A stretch of 64,000 nucleotides of DNA from Bacillota bacterium (GCA_023409735.1 JAEYRB010000007.1:124001-188000), one strand, 5' to 3'; positions 34,551 to 44,761 are shown, counted from the first letter of the stretch. The notes: a model not told the origin generated them from the sequence alone. A program made the numbers and translations.

Positions 34551-35675
34551 TTGAACAGATTAAGTATTTCAGATAATCTCATACGTTATCGTCATGAGAT
34601 GAAAATTACACAAGAAGAGCTTGCCGATTTTATCGGTGTTACAAAGGCTTCGGTATCAAAGTGGGAAAACAAGCAGAGCCTTCCTGACATTCTCCTGCTC
34701 CCACAGCTTGCTGCCTTCTTTAATGTATCTGTAGACGAACTGCTGGGGTATGAAGCTCAACTCAGCCGCGAGCAGATCCAAAAGCTCTACTCGGAGCTTG
34801 CCGCTGACTTTGCAAGGCTGCCGTTTGATGAGGTACTGGAAATATCTCGGACCCTGGTGCGCCGTTATTATTCCTGTTATCCTTTCCTGATGCAAATCTG
34901 TATTCTCTGGCTCAATCATTTCACCCTTGCAAAAGGTGAGGAGAAGCAGAAAGAGATCCTTCTACTGGCCTCAGAGCTCTGCGATCACATTAGACAAAAC
35001 TGCAAGGTGATCGGTATGTGCAACGATGCTATCGCCTTAAAGGCGGTGTTTGACCTCCAGCTTGGGAAAACTGCAGAAGTAATCGAAACATTGGAGTCCA
35101 TAGCAGATCCAACACATTTCTCGAAACAAAATGATACACTACTAATACAGGCTTACAGGGCTGCAGGTAAAATTGACAAGGCACAAAGCTATACACAGGT
35201 CACCATGTATCTTCAACTTATAACTCTGGTCACCTCTGCTATACAATACCTGACGATCAATATGAATGATCGGGCTGTTTGTGAAAAGACAATTCAAAAT
35301 ATCGATGGACTTATCAGGTTGTTTGATCTAGATACTTTGAACCCAAACAGTGCAGCACAATTTTTCTATCATGCGGCTATTTTTTATATGACGCACAAGG
35401 AAAAAGAAAAGACATTGAAGCAGCTTGATCAATATGAGCGAGCGGCTCGCTTTCTGTTGACAGGTGACAATTTATACCTTCACGGGAATTCCTACTTTAA
35501 CCGGCTGGATGAATGGATCAATAAGCTGGAGCTGGGTGCAGCCCCGCCCCGCGATAAGCGTATGGTTATTGAGAGTGTACTTCAGTCCTTTGAATACCCG
35601 CTCTTTGCAGAAATAAAAGATTCAGATGAGTTTCAAAGAATTATAAGAAGCTTTAAAGAAGGAGTTGTTGATTAA
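34551..35675 (+). CDS. XRE-family regulator with helical repeat C-terminus
   Basis: 374 residues. N-terminal helix-turn-helix (about 5-60: LIRYRHEMKITQEELADFIGVTKASVSKWENKQSLPDI) and a long helical, TPR-like region. First gene of a four-gene operon with a small membrane protein and an ABC transporter, so it is likely its regulator. CAGGAGGT lies 8 bases before the TTG start; the earlier TTG overlaps that site. The 455 bases upstream, up to the KDG kinase promoter, contain nothing else I can support. Confidence 0.85.
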   Translation: MNRLSISDNLIRYRHEMKITQEELADFIGVTKASVSKWENKQSLPDILLLPQLAAFFNVSVDELLGYEAQLSREQIQKLYSELAADFARLPFDEVLEISRTLVRRYYSCYPFLMQICILWLNHFTLAKGEEKQKEILLLASELCDHIRQNCKVIGMCNDAIALKAVFDLQLGKTAEVIETLESIADPTHFSKQNDTLLIQAYRAAGKIDKAQSYTQVTMYLQLITLVTSAIQYLTINMNDRAVCEKTIQNIDGLIRLFDLDTLNPNSAAQFFYHAAIFYMTHKEKEKTLKQLDQYERAARFLLTGDNLYLHGNSYFNRLDEWINKLELGAAPPRDKRMVIESVLQSFEYPLFAEIKDSDEFQRIIRSFKEGVVD

Positions 35676-35676
35676 T

Positions 35677-35880
35677 ATGGATAAAATCGTGGAATTTTTA
35701 CCCTTTATCATTCCGCTGGTCATTGCGGAATTAGTACTGCTAATTTATACCCTGCGGCATATTCTGACTCATAACAGTTATAAACGTGGTAACCGTACAC
35801 TATGGCTCATCATAACTATAGTCGGTATGGAGTTTATCGGACCAATTCTATACTTCCTGCTTGGAAAAGAGGACGCCTGA
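35677..35880 (+). CDS. PLDc_N-domain small membrane protein
   Basis: 67 residues with two membrane helices (about 8-27 and 42-62) and the WLIITIVGMEFIGPILYFLLGK motif of the phospholipase-D-nuclease N-terminal (PLDc_N) family. These mini-proteins often accompany ABC exporters of the bacitracin type. The ATG lies one base after the XRE gene stop codon, with GGAG 12 bases upstream, so translation is coupled. Confidence 0.8.
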   Translation: MDKIVEFLPFIIPLVIAELVLLIYTLRHILTHNSYKRGNRTLWLIITIVGMEFIGPILYFLLGKEDA

Positions 35881-35881
35881 T

Positions 35882-36784
35882 ATGGATATGCTGACTATCT
35901 CTCATTTATCAAAGCGGTTCTCAGATAAGCAGGTGCTGCAGGATGTCACACTCTCTGTACCGGAGCATACCATTTTCGGCTTTGTTGGGCAGAATGGCGC
36001 CGGTAAAACAACTACTATGAAGATCATACTCGGTCTGCTGCAAGCTGACGGCGGTGAAATAAAAGTAGGCGGTGAAACCGTTCGCTACGGTGAAACACAT
36101 ACAAACCGTTTCATCGGATATCTGCCGGATGTACCTGAGTTCTATTCCTACATGACTCCGGCAGAATATCTGACCTTCTGCGGGGAGATTACAGGAATGG
36201 CACCTGCAGATATAAAAAAAAGAATAGCTGAGCTTCTGCAGCTGGTAGGCCTTTCAAGCGAGACACGGCGCATCAAGGGCTTCTCACGCGGAATGAAACA
36301 GAGGCTTGGTATTGCACAGGCCCTCTTTAATCATCCAAGACTCCTGATATGCGATGAACCGACCTCTGCTCTTGACCCGGTAGGCCGAAAAGAAATTCTT
36401 GACATTCTTTCTGCAGCAAAGGAGCAGACCACTGTACTCTTCTCAACTCATATTCTGTCGGATGTTGAACGCATTTGTGACAATATTGCTTTCCTCCACA
36501 AGGGCAATATTGTATTGCAAGGGACAATGGAAGAGGTCAAAGGAGTTCATAAAAGCTCAGGATATGAAATTGAGCTGGAATATTCTCAAGAAGCGCAAAA
36601 ACTACTTGCTGCATTTAAGAATATCAAGCAGACAGGAAAAACTCATTTACTGCTTGAAAGCGTAAAACAGGCGCAGGTGGAAGAAATTCTCCGTTTCATC
36701 ACTGATGAACATATTCATGTTTTGCGGCTGGAAAAGCAGGAGCCGACGCTGGAATCTCTGTTTATGGAGGTAATAGGTAAATGA
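35882..36784 (+). CDS. ABC transporter ATP-binding protein (BcrA/CcmA type)
   Basis: 300 residues. Walker A GQNGAGKTT, Q-loop YLPDVPEF (Q replaced by D/V), signature FSRGMKQRL (S-R-G-M variant of LSGGQ), Walker B LLICDEPTSALD and H-loop FSTHIL. A C-terminal extension of about 90 residues is usual for antibiotic-resistance exporters of this type. ATG 8 bases after AGAGGA, just past the previous stop. The stop overlaps the permease start (ATGA). Confidence 0.9.
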   Translation: MDMLTISHLSKRFSDKQVLQDVTLSVPEHTIFGFVGQNGAGKTTTMKIILGLLQADGGEIKVGGETVRYGETHTNRFIGYLPDVPEFYSYMTPAEYLTFCGEITGMAPADIKKRIAELLQLVGLSSETRRIKGFSRGMKQRLGIAQALFNHPRLLICDEPTSALDPVGRKEILDILSAAKEQTTVLFSTHILSDVERICDNIAFLHKGNIVLQGTMEEVKGVHKSSGYEIELEYSQEAQKLLAAFKNIKQTGKTHLLLESVKQAQVEEILRFITDEHIHVLRLEKQEPTLESLFMEVIGK

Positions 36785-37551
36785 AGACCTTCTTAGCTTT
36801 TTTAAAAAAGGAAAACTTAGAACTGCTTCGTACAGGACGACTGTTGATCCTGTTGCTTGTATTTGTTCTCTTTGGAATCATGAATCCCGCTATTGCAAAA
36901 ATCACGCCGTGGATGATGGAGACAATGGCCGATTCGCTTAAGGACTCCGGGATTACTATCACAGAGGTCGTAATCGATGCAATGACCTCCTGGACGCAGT
37001 ATTATAAAAATATTCCATTGGCACTTATCATATTTGTTCTGCTGTGCAGCAGCTCGTTTACTGCCGAGTATCAGAAAGGAACGCTGATTCCGGTGCTGAC
37101 AAAGGGATTGTCAAGATGGAAGATAGTAATAGCAAAAAGTACTGTCCTTATCTTTTTCTGGACGGCTTGTTACTGGCTTTGCTTCTTTATTACCTATGGC
37201 TATAACAGTTATTTCTGGGATAACAGCATCGCCTTGAATCTTGTCTTTACAGCAGTGTGCTACTGGTTCTTTGGAATTTGGGTCGTCGCATTGATAATAC
37301 TGTTTTCCACAGTTTCCAACATCAGCACTTCGGTTTTGATTGGAACCGGTGCATCCGTGCTGATAGCGTATATTATCGGGCTATTGCCGAAGATAAATAG
37401 TTATATACCCTTAAAACTGACTGATTCTATGTCGTTGCTGCAGGGTCTGACAGTGCCCGGCGATTATTTACCTTCTGTTATAGTATCAGCTGTCATGATT
37501 GTAATATGCATATTAACCGCAATTGCCGTATTTAACAAAAGGCGAATATAA
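36781..37551 (+). CDS. ABC-2 type permease
   Basis: 256 residues, about six membrane helices, with AEYQKGTLIPVLTKGLSRWKIVIAKS, the elbow-helix/coupling region of ABC2-type exporters. Pairs with the preceding ATPase; the four-base overlap of stop and start shows tight coupling. Substrate unknown; regulation by the XRE protein and presence of PLDc_N suggest peptide or envelope-stress export. Confidence 0.88.
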   Translation: MKTFLAFLKKENLELLRTGRLLILLLVFVLFGIMNPAIAKITPWMMETMADSLKDSGITITEVVIDAMTSWTQYYKNIPLALIIFVLLCSSSFTAEYQKGTLIPVLTKGLSRWKIVIAKSTVLIFFWTACYWLCFFITYGYNSYFWDNSIALNLVFTAVCYWFFGIWVVALIILFSTVSNISTSVLIGTGASVLIAYIIGLLPKINSYIPLKLTDSMSLLQGLTVPGDYLPSVIVSAVMIVICILTAIAVFNKRRI

Positions 37552-37644
37552 TGTAATAGCGTGGCAGGCAATGGGCAAGCATAGACAGTCAGTTTCGACG
37601 TGATCGATGTGAAACATTTAGAGCCCTATGCTCACATGTGAATG

Positions 37645-38322
37645 CTATATAAATAGTTTCCATACCCATTGCATTATTTGCCCGCTGAAGGCCATACTGA
37701 ATATGAAGTTCCATGTGAATACCACAAGGAAGGTTAACTTAGCGAAAATCGGATTAAATTTAAACAACGAATTGATACCTCTGCTAAGAATTGCAGCCAT
37801 CCATATAAAAATCAGCATCTCAAAAGTAAGAGAAAGATACAGAAGTCCAACGGGACTTGCTGCAGTAATATTACGTGTAAACAAATAATAAATAGCCACT
37901 GATACGGGTGTTATTAAAAAATGTACAGATATATAGGCTTTCATGACTTTTATGCGTGAAGCTCCGGAAGGTGCAGACGGTTCCACTGAATATATATCCG
38001 GATCATCCTGCGTTTGCACAATATTTACCTTAGCTTCCTTACCCTTAAGGAACTTGAAAAAGTCAAATAGGGGAATTGAAACAAATACAACATCTATAAT
38101 ACCAAGTAATACAACTACTGCAACAAGTATCAATGCATTTATCAGCACAGCATTCGAAGCCTTTTGATCAAAAATCTCCTGTAAAATCTTAGCTGTATCG
38201 GGTAGTAGCATGTCAATAGCGCCTACCATAAGAATTCCCAGATACAGAGTTAATCTTCTATCCCTCAGTCTTTCATAGTACCTTTTTGAAAATAGCAGTA
38301 TATTTAGCAGCTTGTCCTTCAT
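37645..38322 (-). CDS. Membrane protein, last gene of the five-gene ABC operon
   Basis: 225 residues with about five hydrophobic segments (about 27-47, 62-92, 130-150, 157-182, 195-215) and a soluble loop between the second and third containing ASRIKVMKAYISVHFLITPV. Resembles Yip1/YIP-type membrane proteins loosely; I do not assign a family. CGGAGA precedes ATG, 30 bases after the permease gene. Confidence 0.6.
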   Translation of the reverse strand: MKDKLLNILLFSKRYYERLRDRRLTLYLGILMVGAIDMLLPDTAKILQEIFDQKASNAVLINALILVAVVVLLGIIDVVFVSIPLFDFFKFLKGKEAKVNIVQTQDDPDIYSVEPSAPSGASRIKVMKAYISVHFLITPVSVAIYYLFTRNITAASPVGLLYLSLTFEMLIFIWMAAILSRGINSLFKFNPIFAKLTFLVVFTWNFIFSMAFSGQIMQWVWKLFI

Positions 38323-38351
38323 ATTAATTCTCCGTAATTATTTTGTGTCGT

Positions 38352-39524
38352 TTATCCTTCCCTTAATTGCTTATTAATTATGATATAACTAATTGGCAAC
38401 AAAATCAATGCAGCAGTTAGCAATATCAATACAGGCAACAATACCCCCCGTACATGTGTTACTCCTGTGAGCATACTGTTTATACCCTTTAAAGCCCAGC
38501 CTTGGGGGGTTAACAGCGAAAGCCGCGCAATACCTTCAGGCATCTCCACCCAGTTCCAGAAACAGCCCCCTGCAAAACCTGTCATCAAAGCCACTACCGG
38601 AGCCACAGCCTGCAACTGGGCTGCAGAGGTTAGCACAGTGGAAAGAAACATGCCTATTGAAATTACAGACAGAAGATATGCTATCATAAGCAGGTACGGC
38701 ATAACACCTCTGAACAGTACAACCCCAAAAAGCAGCCTTAGCAGCAGGCTAAATAACAATATCTGCAGGATACCGGCCGCAAGAAGAGACAGAATGCTTC
38801 CTCCGAAGGAAGCTGCAAGAGCGTCCTTCCCCGTTCCCAGCCTTTTTATCGTTCCGTTTGTTCTTTCCTCGATAAGCCATCCGCTTCCAAAGAGAATAAA
38901 AAACATAACAAATGCCACTATAAGACCTGCTGAAGATGATGACGCCATTGGAAGTATCGCTTGGTTAGTTTCAGTTACAACACCTTTCTTAAGCTCTTTA
39001 TATTCAATTGTCATAAGAGGTTCAGGCTCCCACAGTCCATCTATATAGGTCAATACCTCATTTCTAAGCACATATGCCTGCTCCCGCGATGCTCCTCCGT
39101 AATCAAGCACAATTTTATTTGCAGTTCTATTTGCCATTATCATCCTTATGGCTTCATCTGCGATTATCTCCTTTGTAAAGCCTGCCAGGTATGACGATGG
39201 CGAGCTTACAAGTTCTATCAGGCCTTTACTGTCACCCTTCTTTACTCTGTCCTGAAAGCCTTTGTTAATAATAAATATCTGTTCTGCTCGGCCCTCCTCA
39301 AGCATTGACATTGCTTCCTCACGGCCTGCCTTACTGAGCGAGATGCCTTCCTTACAACATATCCTTTCTATAAGGAGCTCAGAACATGGTGTATTATCCT
39401 CATCAACTGCAGCAATAGGTATAATATCAAGCTTCTCGTTTCTGAGTGCGTAACCGACGGTTACCATTATCAGCAAAGGAATGACGATCATCGAAGAAAA
39501 GAAAAGCTTATCTGCCAGCATCAT
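38352..39524 (-). CDS. ABC-2 type permease (second of pair), start unclear
   Basis: At least 390 residues: a membrane helix near the N-terminus, a large extracellular domain (about 30-190) and five C-terminal helices including ERTNGTIKRLGTGKDALAASFGGSI, the ABC2_membrane_3 layout. The first ATG has no ribosome site. In-frame codons upstream would encode YIKLFIVTFYKLK, which looks like the genuine N-terminus of such permeases, after AAGGGGG, but no ATG, GTG or TTG is present before an in-frame TAA. A non-standard start or a sequence error is possible. Confidence 0.82.
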   Translation of the reverse strand: MMLADKLFFSSMIVIPLLIMVTVGYALRNEKLDIIPIAAVDEDNTPCSELLIERICCKEGISLSKAGREEAMSMLEEGRAEQIFIINKGFQDRVKKGDSKGLIELVSSPSSYLAGFTKEIIADEAIRMIMANRTANKIVLDYGGASREQAYVLRNEVLTYIDGLWEPEPLMTIEYKELKKGVVTETNQAILPMASSSSAGLIVAFVMFFILFGSGWLIEERTNGTIKRLGTGKDALAASFGGSILSLLAAGILQILLFSLLLRLLFGVVLFRGVMPYLLMIAYLLSVISIGMFLSTVLTSAAQLQAVAPVVALMTGFAGGCFWNWVEMPEGIARLSLLTPQGWALKGINSMLTGVTHVRGVLLPVLILLTAALILLPISYIIINKQLREG

Positions 39525-39565
39525 TTTAAGCTTGTAAAAGGTAACAATAAATAGCTTGATATAGC

Positions 39566-40774
39566 TTACCCCCTTTTAGAAAATTTCATTATTCCCGCTG
39601 AAACAATAAAAAGCACAAGGCCGATTAAGGTCAAAGCCAGTGTATATACAAAGGTACTTGCAGCATCGTTTCCCGAGAACAGCACCATAAAGCCGTCCAT
39701 TGCCCACCTGCTTATAGTGAACCTGCTAATATTTCTTACTGCCAAAGGCATAGATGATAAAGGATATATATTACCGCCGACGATTGCCATCAGCAGAATT
39801 CCAAGATTTCCAATAATATCGGCAGAAGCCGGCGTAGTTGATATTGACGCGACAAAGATGGACCATGCACTTACTGCAAATATAAGACCTGTGAACAGCA
39901 TAATTACATTTTTGATCGGTGCTCCCCAATAATTGTTAAACACAGTTGACGTGAAAATTATTATCATGCCGAATTGTATCAGAAGCAGAAGCGCAGACAC
40001 AAGCAGCTTTGACAGCACAACGCTCAGCATGCTGACCGGGGCTGCATACAGTCTTTCTGTAACGCCTTCGCTTTTCTCGGTGACAAGCAGCTTCATTGCA
40101 GGCATACCTGCAAACATCATAAATATAACAATAAGCGCAGCAGTAAAATACTCAACCGGCGTTAAGCTGTACTGCGGTGCTTCTTCGGAATCTGCAAATA
40201 CCTCGTTTCTTGCAAGAGAAGCAAGGAAAAAATCAGCCACCGCATTATTAAACCTTGTGTCAAGCTCTTTGCCCGAAAGCCCCGCTGCCTTGTCATAATG
40301 GTATATTGCAATGATGGCACTCTGCGCCGCCGAGACAAGATTTGCTGCGCTTTGCACTACATTCTTCACGACATAGGCCTTAAGAGGCATACTGCTGCTT
40401 CCGATCACAGTTACAGGCTTGTTCTCTCCTGCCGCAATGCTTTCAGTAAAATTCTGAGGGATAATTATAATACCACCTATATGTTCGTCAGAAAGCTCTT
40501 CAATGGCATCAGTCTCCTTAAGTCTGACTATTTCACTGAAGATACCAATCTCCTCAATCTGCCTTATCAGCATCCTCGTCTGAGTAGTGTCCTCCATGTC
40601 CACAACGGCAATAGGAAAAGGCTCAATAAAGCTGCTTTCATTTATATATGGTGAAAGTACGGAGGTAAAAAAGTATATGAAAAGTACGGGAGCCGCTAAA
40701 AGAAGGATACATGCCTTCCAATCCCTTACGTAAAGCCTTATGTCATTTTTCAGTAAAACAGCAAATGAACTCAT
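39566..40774 (-). CDS. ABC-2 type permease (first of pair)
   Basis: 402 residues: one N-terminal helix (about 22-42), an extracellular domain of about 170 residues, then five helices. VTEKSEGVTERLYAAPVSMLSVVLSKLL marks the coupling region of ABC2 exporters. I use the ATG giving MSSFAVLLKNDIRLYVRDWK; a start seven codons earlier lacks a better ribosome site. It works with the next permease and the operon's ATPase. Confidence 0.85.
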   Translation of the reverse strand: MSSFAVLLKNDIRLYVRDWKACILLLAAPVLFIYFFTSVLSPYINESSFIEPFPIAVVDMEDTTQTRMLIRQIEEIGIFSEIVRLKETDAIEELSDEHIGGIIIIPQNFTESIAAGENKPVTVIGSSSMPLKAYVVKNVVQSAANLVSAAQSAIIAIYHYDKAAGLSGKELDTRFNNAVADFFLASLARNEVFADSEEAPQYSLTPVEYFTAALIVIFMMFAGMPAMKLLVTEKSEGVTERLYAAPVSMLSVVLSKLLVSALLLLIQFGMIIIFTSTVFNNYWGAPIKNVIMLFTGLIFAVSAWSIFVASISTTPASADIIGNLGILLMAIVGGNIYPLSSMPLAVRNISRFTISRWAMDGFMVLFSGNDAASTFVYTLALTLIGLVLFIVSAGIMKFSKRG

Positions 40775-40855
40775 TAGTGCATCCGTTCCCCTCATCTGTT
40801 AGGACAAAAGCGTACAACTTATTTGCCTCATCAGTCATATGCATTTCATATGACT

Positions 40856-42586
40856 TTACTGGTTTAAGATTGCATCAAAAACAGGCTTGTTTGTTAGATA
40901 AAAGCTGCCAAAGGATGCTATGACCTCTGTCTGAAGCCTATTAAGATCACTGTCTGAAGCCGCATTCAGGTCAGTGACAGTTTTATCTGAGATATCAGGC
41001 ATTTCAAATCCGTCTATGTTCATTGTATCTTCTCCCGTAATACCCACAACCGCATCAAGATCCTGTATTCCAAAGGTGGGTAGATCAGCTTGCACGCTGA
41101 TTTTTGTGTTGCTATTAAGAGTGCCGAGCTTTTTATTGTTCCACGTTATGCGGTCCAGTTCGCCTTCTAGCACCCCACTGCCCTCACTTCCGTATATGTT
41201 TGTATCAAATTTAACTACTTTATTTCTTTTCAATGTCTTAGGGTCAGTATCCCCTGATATGTTAAGCTTGATGTCAACACCTGATTCTTCTTTCCCTATT
41301 TCAGTTACTTTATAGCTTAAACGCATGGAGCCCGTTAATTTATTATCATCTGAATTTTCAAGCTCAGGCATATAACTTATTTCTGTTGTTTTTTCCGGCT
41401 GAGTTATTATAATGTTAAAATACCTTCCAATAAGGCTGTCCTCTTTTAAACTGCTGCTATTACCGGTGCTGCCGCTTTTCAGCTCAAGCCCAAACGACTT
41501 GGCTGCTTCCTCCGAAGCCATATTCAAACTCAGCTCCCTGTTGACGATATTCCCTGAGCGATCTATAAATACTGTCATATTGAGGCCGTCTGATAGAGCA
41601 TATGTATCCAGAACGGCCTTAAAATTCTTTGCGAAGCCTTCTATATCCTTAGTAATATTCAGCTTTTTGACCGCTGCTTTTTCTTTTTCATTTAAAACTA
41701 CCACACCTGCATTATCGAGATACTCGAATAACCGGAATAATCCTGCATCATCAAGCATTTCAGATATATTGGCAAAATTTCCATAAGTATATGAGATTAT
41801 TGTTTTATCACTTGCTATAAATGAAGTCAGGTCTTTCAAAAGGGTAGTCGCTGAAGAGGAGTCCAACTTAACAGTTATTTCCTTTCCTTTAACCGTCTTA
41901 TCACCAATAGTGATTTCCCTGCTCTTACCAAAGCTCACCACATCATCGGTAATAGTCTGGGAAAAAATGCTTCCGATCTTATTTGCTGCACCATTCAAAG
42001 AATCCTTATCATACTCCAGGGAGCGATAAATATCAGCCAGATTTACAAGGCGTTTCGGCCTGACAGGCACTGAAAATTTCTCATACACCTCGTCTAGCTT
42101 ATCAAGCTCTGCGCTGAAGTATCTATCGGGCAGCAACACCGGCACTGTAAAAAATAACTTACCATTACCGGTCGATACCTGCGTGTCAATAAAGGGAGCC
42201 TTTTCTACAAGCAGCGATATGTCCGATACCGCATAATCTTCAACAGGCTGCCTCTTCGTATCAACAATAAGCTTACTTTCCTTAATAACATCAAAAAGTC
42301 TGTCCGCATTATTCATTCCAAACGGCTTACCACCAGAGCTAATATCGACCGTATACTCAGTACGACGTCTGTATGCAGAATTAATATAAGCCTGCTGGCT
42401 GTTTTTGAAGCTGTTATAGTTGCTGTCTATGAAATCCAAGTATCTTTTTAAATTTCTGCTTTCTGCTTGAAAATACAGCTTTCTCGCATCAACACTGTTA
42501 AAGAGCATAATTGCAGCCGCAGCTCCCAGCGCGACCAAAATAACTACTGACACAATAATTTTCTTCCTCGTCCAAAAGCCATTCAT
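40856..42586 (-). CDS. Membrane-anchored extracellular protein of the ABC operon, unknown
   Basis: 576 residues. A basic N-terminus, one membrane helix (about 9-28) and a long outer part with repeated beta-rich segments, e.g. VKGKEITVKLDSSSATTLLKDL and MTVFIDRSGNIVNRELSLNM. It resembles the DUF6583-type proteins found with ABC-2 exporters in clostridia, but I hold that only loosely. GGGAGTGG precedes ATG. Located between ATPase and permeases, it is probably an accessory or substrate-handling subunit. No catalytic motif seen. Confidence 0.6.
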   Translation of the reverse strand: MNGFWTRKKIIVSVVILVALGAAAAIMLFNSVDARKLYFQAESRNLKRYLDFIDSNYNSFKNSQQAYINSAYRRRTEYTVDISSGGKPFGMNNADRLFDVIKESKLIVDTKRQPVEDYAVSDISLLVEKAPFIDTQVSTGNGKLFFTVPVLLPDRYFSAELDKLDEVYEKFSVPVRPKRLVNLADIYRSLEYDKDSLNGAANKIGSIFSQTITDDVVSFGKSREITIGDKTVKGKEITVKLDSSSATTLLKDLTSFIASDKTIISYTYGNFANISEMLDDAGLFRLFEYLDNAGVVVLNEKEKAAVKKLNITKDIEGFAKNFKAVLDTYALSDGLNMTVFIDRSGNIVNRELSLNMASEEAAKSFGLELKSGSTGNSSSLKEDSLIGRYFNIIITQPEKTTEISYMPELENSDDNKLTGSMRLSYKVTEIGKEESGVDIKLNISGDTDPKTLKRNKVVKFDTNIYGSEGSGVLEGELDRITWNNKKLGTLNSNTKISVQADLPTFGIQDLDAVVGITGEDTMNIDGFEMPDISDKTVTDLNAASDSDLNRLQTEVIASFGSFYLTNKPVFDAILNQ

Positions 42587-42632
42587 AATACCACTCCCGA
42601 ATTGAGATACTCTTTATCGGCCTACCATGCTT

Positions 42633-43334
42633 TCATAAAAAAACCGTATTTAGAATACTTTTCATATTATCTGCCGTTCCCGTTGCAATTATCCTGCCTT
42701 GATTCATAACAGCTATTCTATCGCAGATGGTTTCAAGCTCATCAATATTGTGGCTGGCAAAAACAATCGTCCTGCCCTCTTTTTTCAGTTTCTCAAGGAC
42801 ATCAAGGATACATCTTTCAGACTGAATATCAACTCCTATTGTTGGCTCATCCATTATAAGCAGCTCCGGATGGTGCATGAGTGATACAGCAATGTTCAGT
42901 CTTCGCTTCATTCCTCCTGAATAGTGCGAGGCCCTGTCCTTTATCCTGTCTGCAAGCCTTGCAACTTCAATAGCCTCGGCAATCCTATCCTTTTTGATGC
43001 TTCCTCTAAGTCCATATATCCCAGCCCAAAAATCCAGGTTATCCAACCCCGAAAGCATGGGATATAGGGCAATATCCTGCGGCACAAAGCCGATCATGCC
43101 TTTTATTTTGTCAGGTTTTTCCCTGACACTTACCCCATTTATAAGAATGTCACCGGAGGTTGGTTTATGTAGTGTTGCAAGTAAAGATATAAATGTGGAC
43201 TTTCCAGCTCCGTTAGGCCCGAAAAGTCCAAAGACCTCGCCCTTGCGTATATTTAAGCTGATTGATTTGAGGACTTCGCTTCTGCCATATTTTTTTGTTA
43301 AGCCTCTAACCTCAATTAATATATTATCATCCAT
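42633..43334 (-). CDS. ABC transporter ATP-binding protein
   Basis: 233 residues. Walker A GPNGAGKST, Q-loop FVPQDIALYP, signature YSGGMKRRL, Walker B LLIMDEPTIGVD and H-loop FASHNIDE. First gene of the minus-strand five-gene exporter operon; AGGAGACAA precedes ATG. ATPases of this class drive multidrug, lantibiotic or polysaccharide ABC-2 exporters. Confidence 0.92.
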   Translation of the reverse strand: MDDNILIEVRGLTKKYGRSEVLKSISLNIRKGEVFGLFGPNGAGKSTFISLLATLHKPTSGDILINGVSVREKPDKIKGMIGFVPQDIALYPMLSGLDNLDFWAGIYGLRGSIKKDRIAEAIEVARLADRIKDRASHYSGGMKRRLNIAVSLMHHPELLIMDEPTIGVDIQSERCILDVLEKLKKEGRTIVFASHNIDELETICDRIAVMNQGRIIATGTADNMKSILNTVFL

Positions 43335-43626
43335 ATATAATTGTCTCCTGCATCCATTTTACCATATTGGTACTTCCATGAAAACAGCACATATATTCGC
43401 ACTGCGATTATGTAATGAGATTATGAAATAATATGCATTATCGCAGTTGAATTATGATTGCTTTTCTAACAATAATTTCTGCTATAATTTCCTGCACCAC
43501 TGTTTGGTTAACAATGTCAACTGACTGATTAATAATTTTTGTTATTATATAAATATCAATTCCAACAATACGTAAAATGTGGTATTATTATACATGCGTA
43601 CCTTTAAATGTTTGGAGGATAGCAAT

Positions 43627-44382
43627 ATGAAAAAGATTATTGGCATTTCCCTAAAAGGTAAGCTGTTAGTAGCTGCTTTACTAAGTATATGCATATGCGT
43701 AGTAATATTTGTCATAACCACTATTTGTGAAAAAGTATATAGCACAACATTATGCATATTCATTGCAGTGCTATCCGGTGCGCTGTTCTTTGCGTCTGTA
43801 ACATGTGTTGAATTTTATAAAAGGTACCTGCGTTTAAGCAAATCTATTGATAAAATGAAACAGTTATCATTAACGGATAATCTCACTGAGCTGTATAATA
43901 GAAGCTATCTTGAACCGTTTCTGGAAAGAGAGCTTGCCTGTGCCAAAAATAAAAATCAGATGTTAAGCGTCATTATGGTTGACATGGACCACTTTAAACA
44001 TATAAACGATACATACGGACATGTTGTGGGAGATCAAGTCCTGACAATATTTGCTCAGGTCATTCTTAAATGCATAAGAAAAACTGATATTATCGCCAGA
44101 TACGGCGGAGATGAATTCGTGGTAGTACTTCCAAACACAAATACTGATACAGCAAAATGCATCGCTGAAAGAATCAGGCATGATGTATCTGAAATGCATA
44201 TTCCGCCTGTTGAAGGAGTTGTAATATCATCAATCCACTGCAGTGTTGGTGTGTCTACCTATCCTATACACTGCGACAGCAGAAATTCACTTATATACAC
44301 TTCCGATCTAGCACTTTATATGGCAAAACGTTCGGGCAGAAATTGCATTAAGGTTTATGAGAATGAGTTTGCACTAGGTTAG
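43627..44382 (+). CDS. Membrane-anchored diguanylate cyclase (GGDEF)
   Basis: 251 residues. Two membrane helices (about 8-30 and 40-62) with almost no loop sensor, then a GGDEF domain: LTDNLTELYNRSYLE, DMDHFKHINDTYGHVVGDQVL, the active RYGGDEF motif and the inhibitory RKTD I-site exactly five residues before it. It should make cyclic-di-GMP and be product-inhibited. GGAGGATAG lies 5 bases before the chosen ATG; a longer frame without that site exists. Single-gene transcript. Confidence 0.92.
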   Translation: MKKIIGISLKGKLLVAALLSICICVVIFVITTICEKVYSTTLCIFIAVLSGALFFASVTCVEFYKRYLRLSKSIDKMKQLSLTDNLTELYNRSYLEPFLERELACAKNKNQMLSVIMVDMDHFKHINDTYGHVVGDQVLTIFAQVILKCIRKTDIIARYGGDEFVVVLPNTNTDTAKCIAERIRHDVSEMHIPPVEGVVISSIHCSVGVSTYPIHCDSRNSLIYTSDLALYMAKRSGRNCIKVYENEFALG

Positions 44383-44761
44383 CATATCTCCGACAACTAC
44401 GCATTATTAAACAAGCATTCCATGTCGTGCAAGAATTGGACGAAAAACGTTGCTATAAGATTTCATACTAAAACAAGCAATTTGTCTAAAGGTAACGTAA
44501 CTAAACCTCTTGCAAGGTTAATTTGCTGACAGGCATTAGCTTATTATCAAATACTCTTAAACTAATAAGGCCTTTCAAAATACAACCCTCCAAATATCAA
44601 TACTATACCTCGCTAATTTATATTAAATACGGCAGTTCCGTTTTGTAGGCTGAGCCAGCAGGAGCATACATATATTAACAACATACTGACGCATAAATAT
44701 GTTAATAGCTGCAGTAATAACTAGAATACAGAATAAGCGTAAAAATATTCTATATTACATC

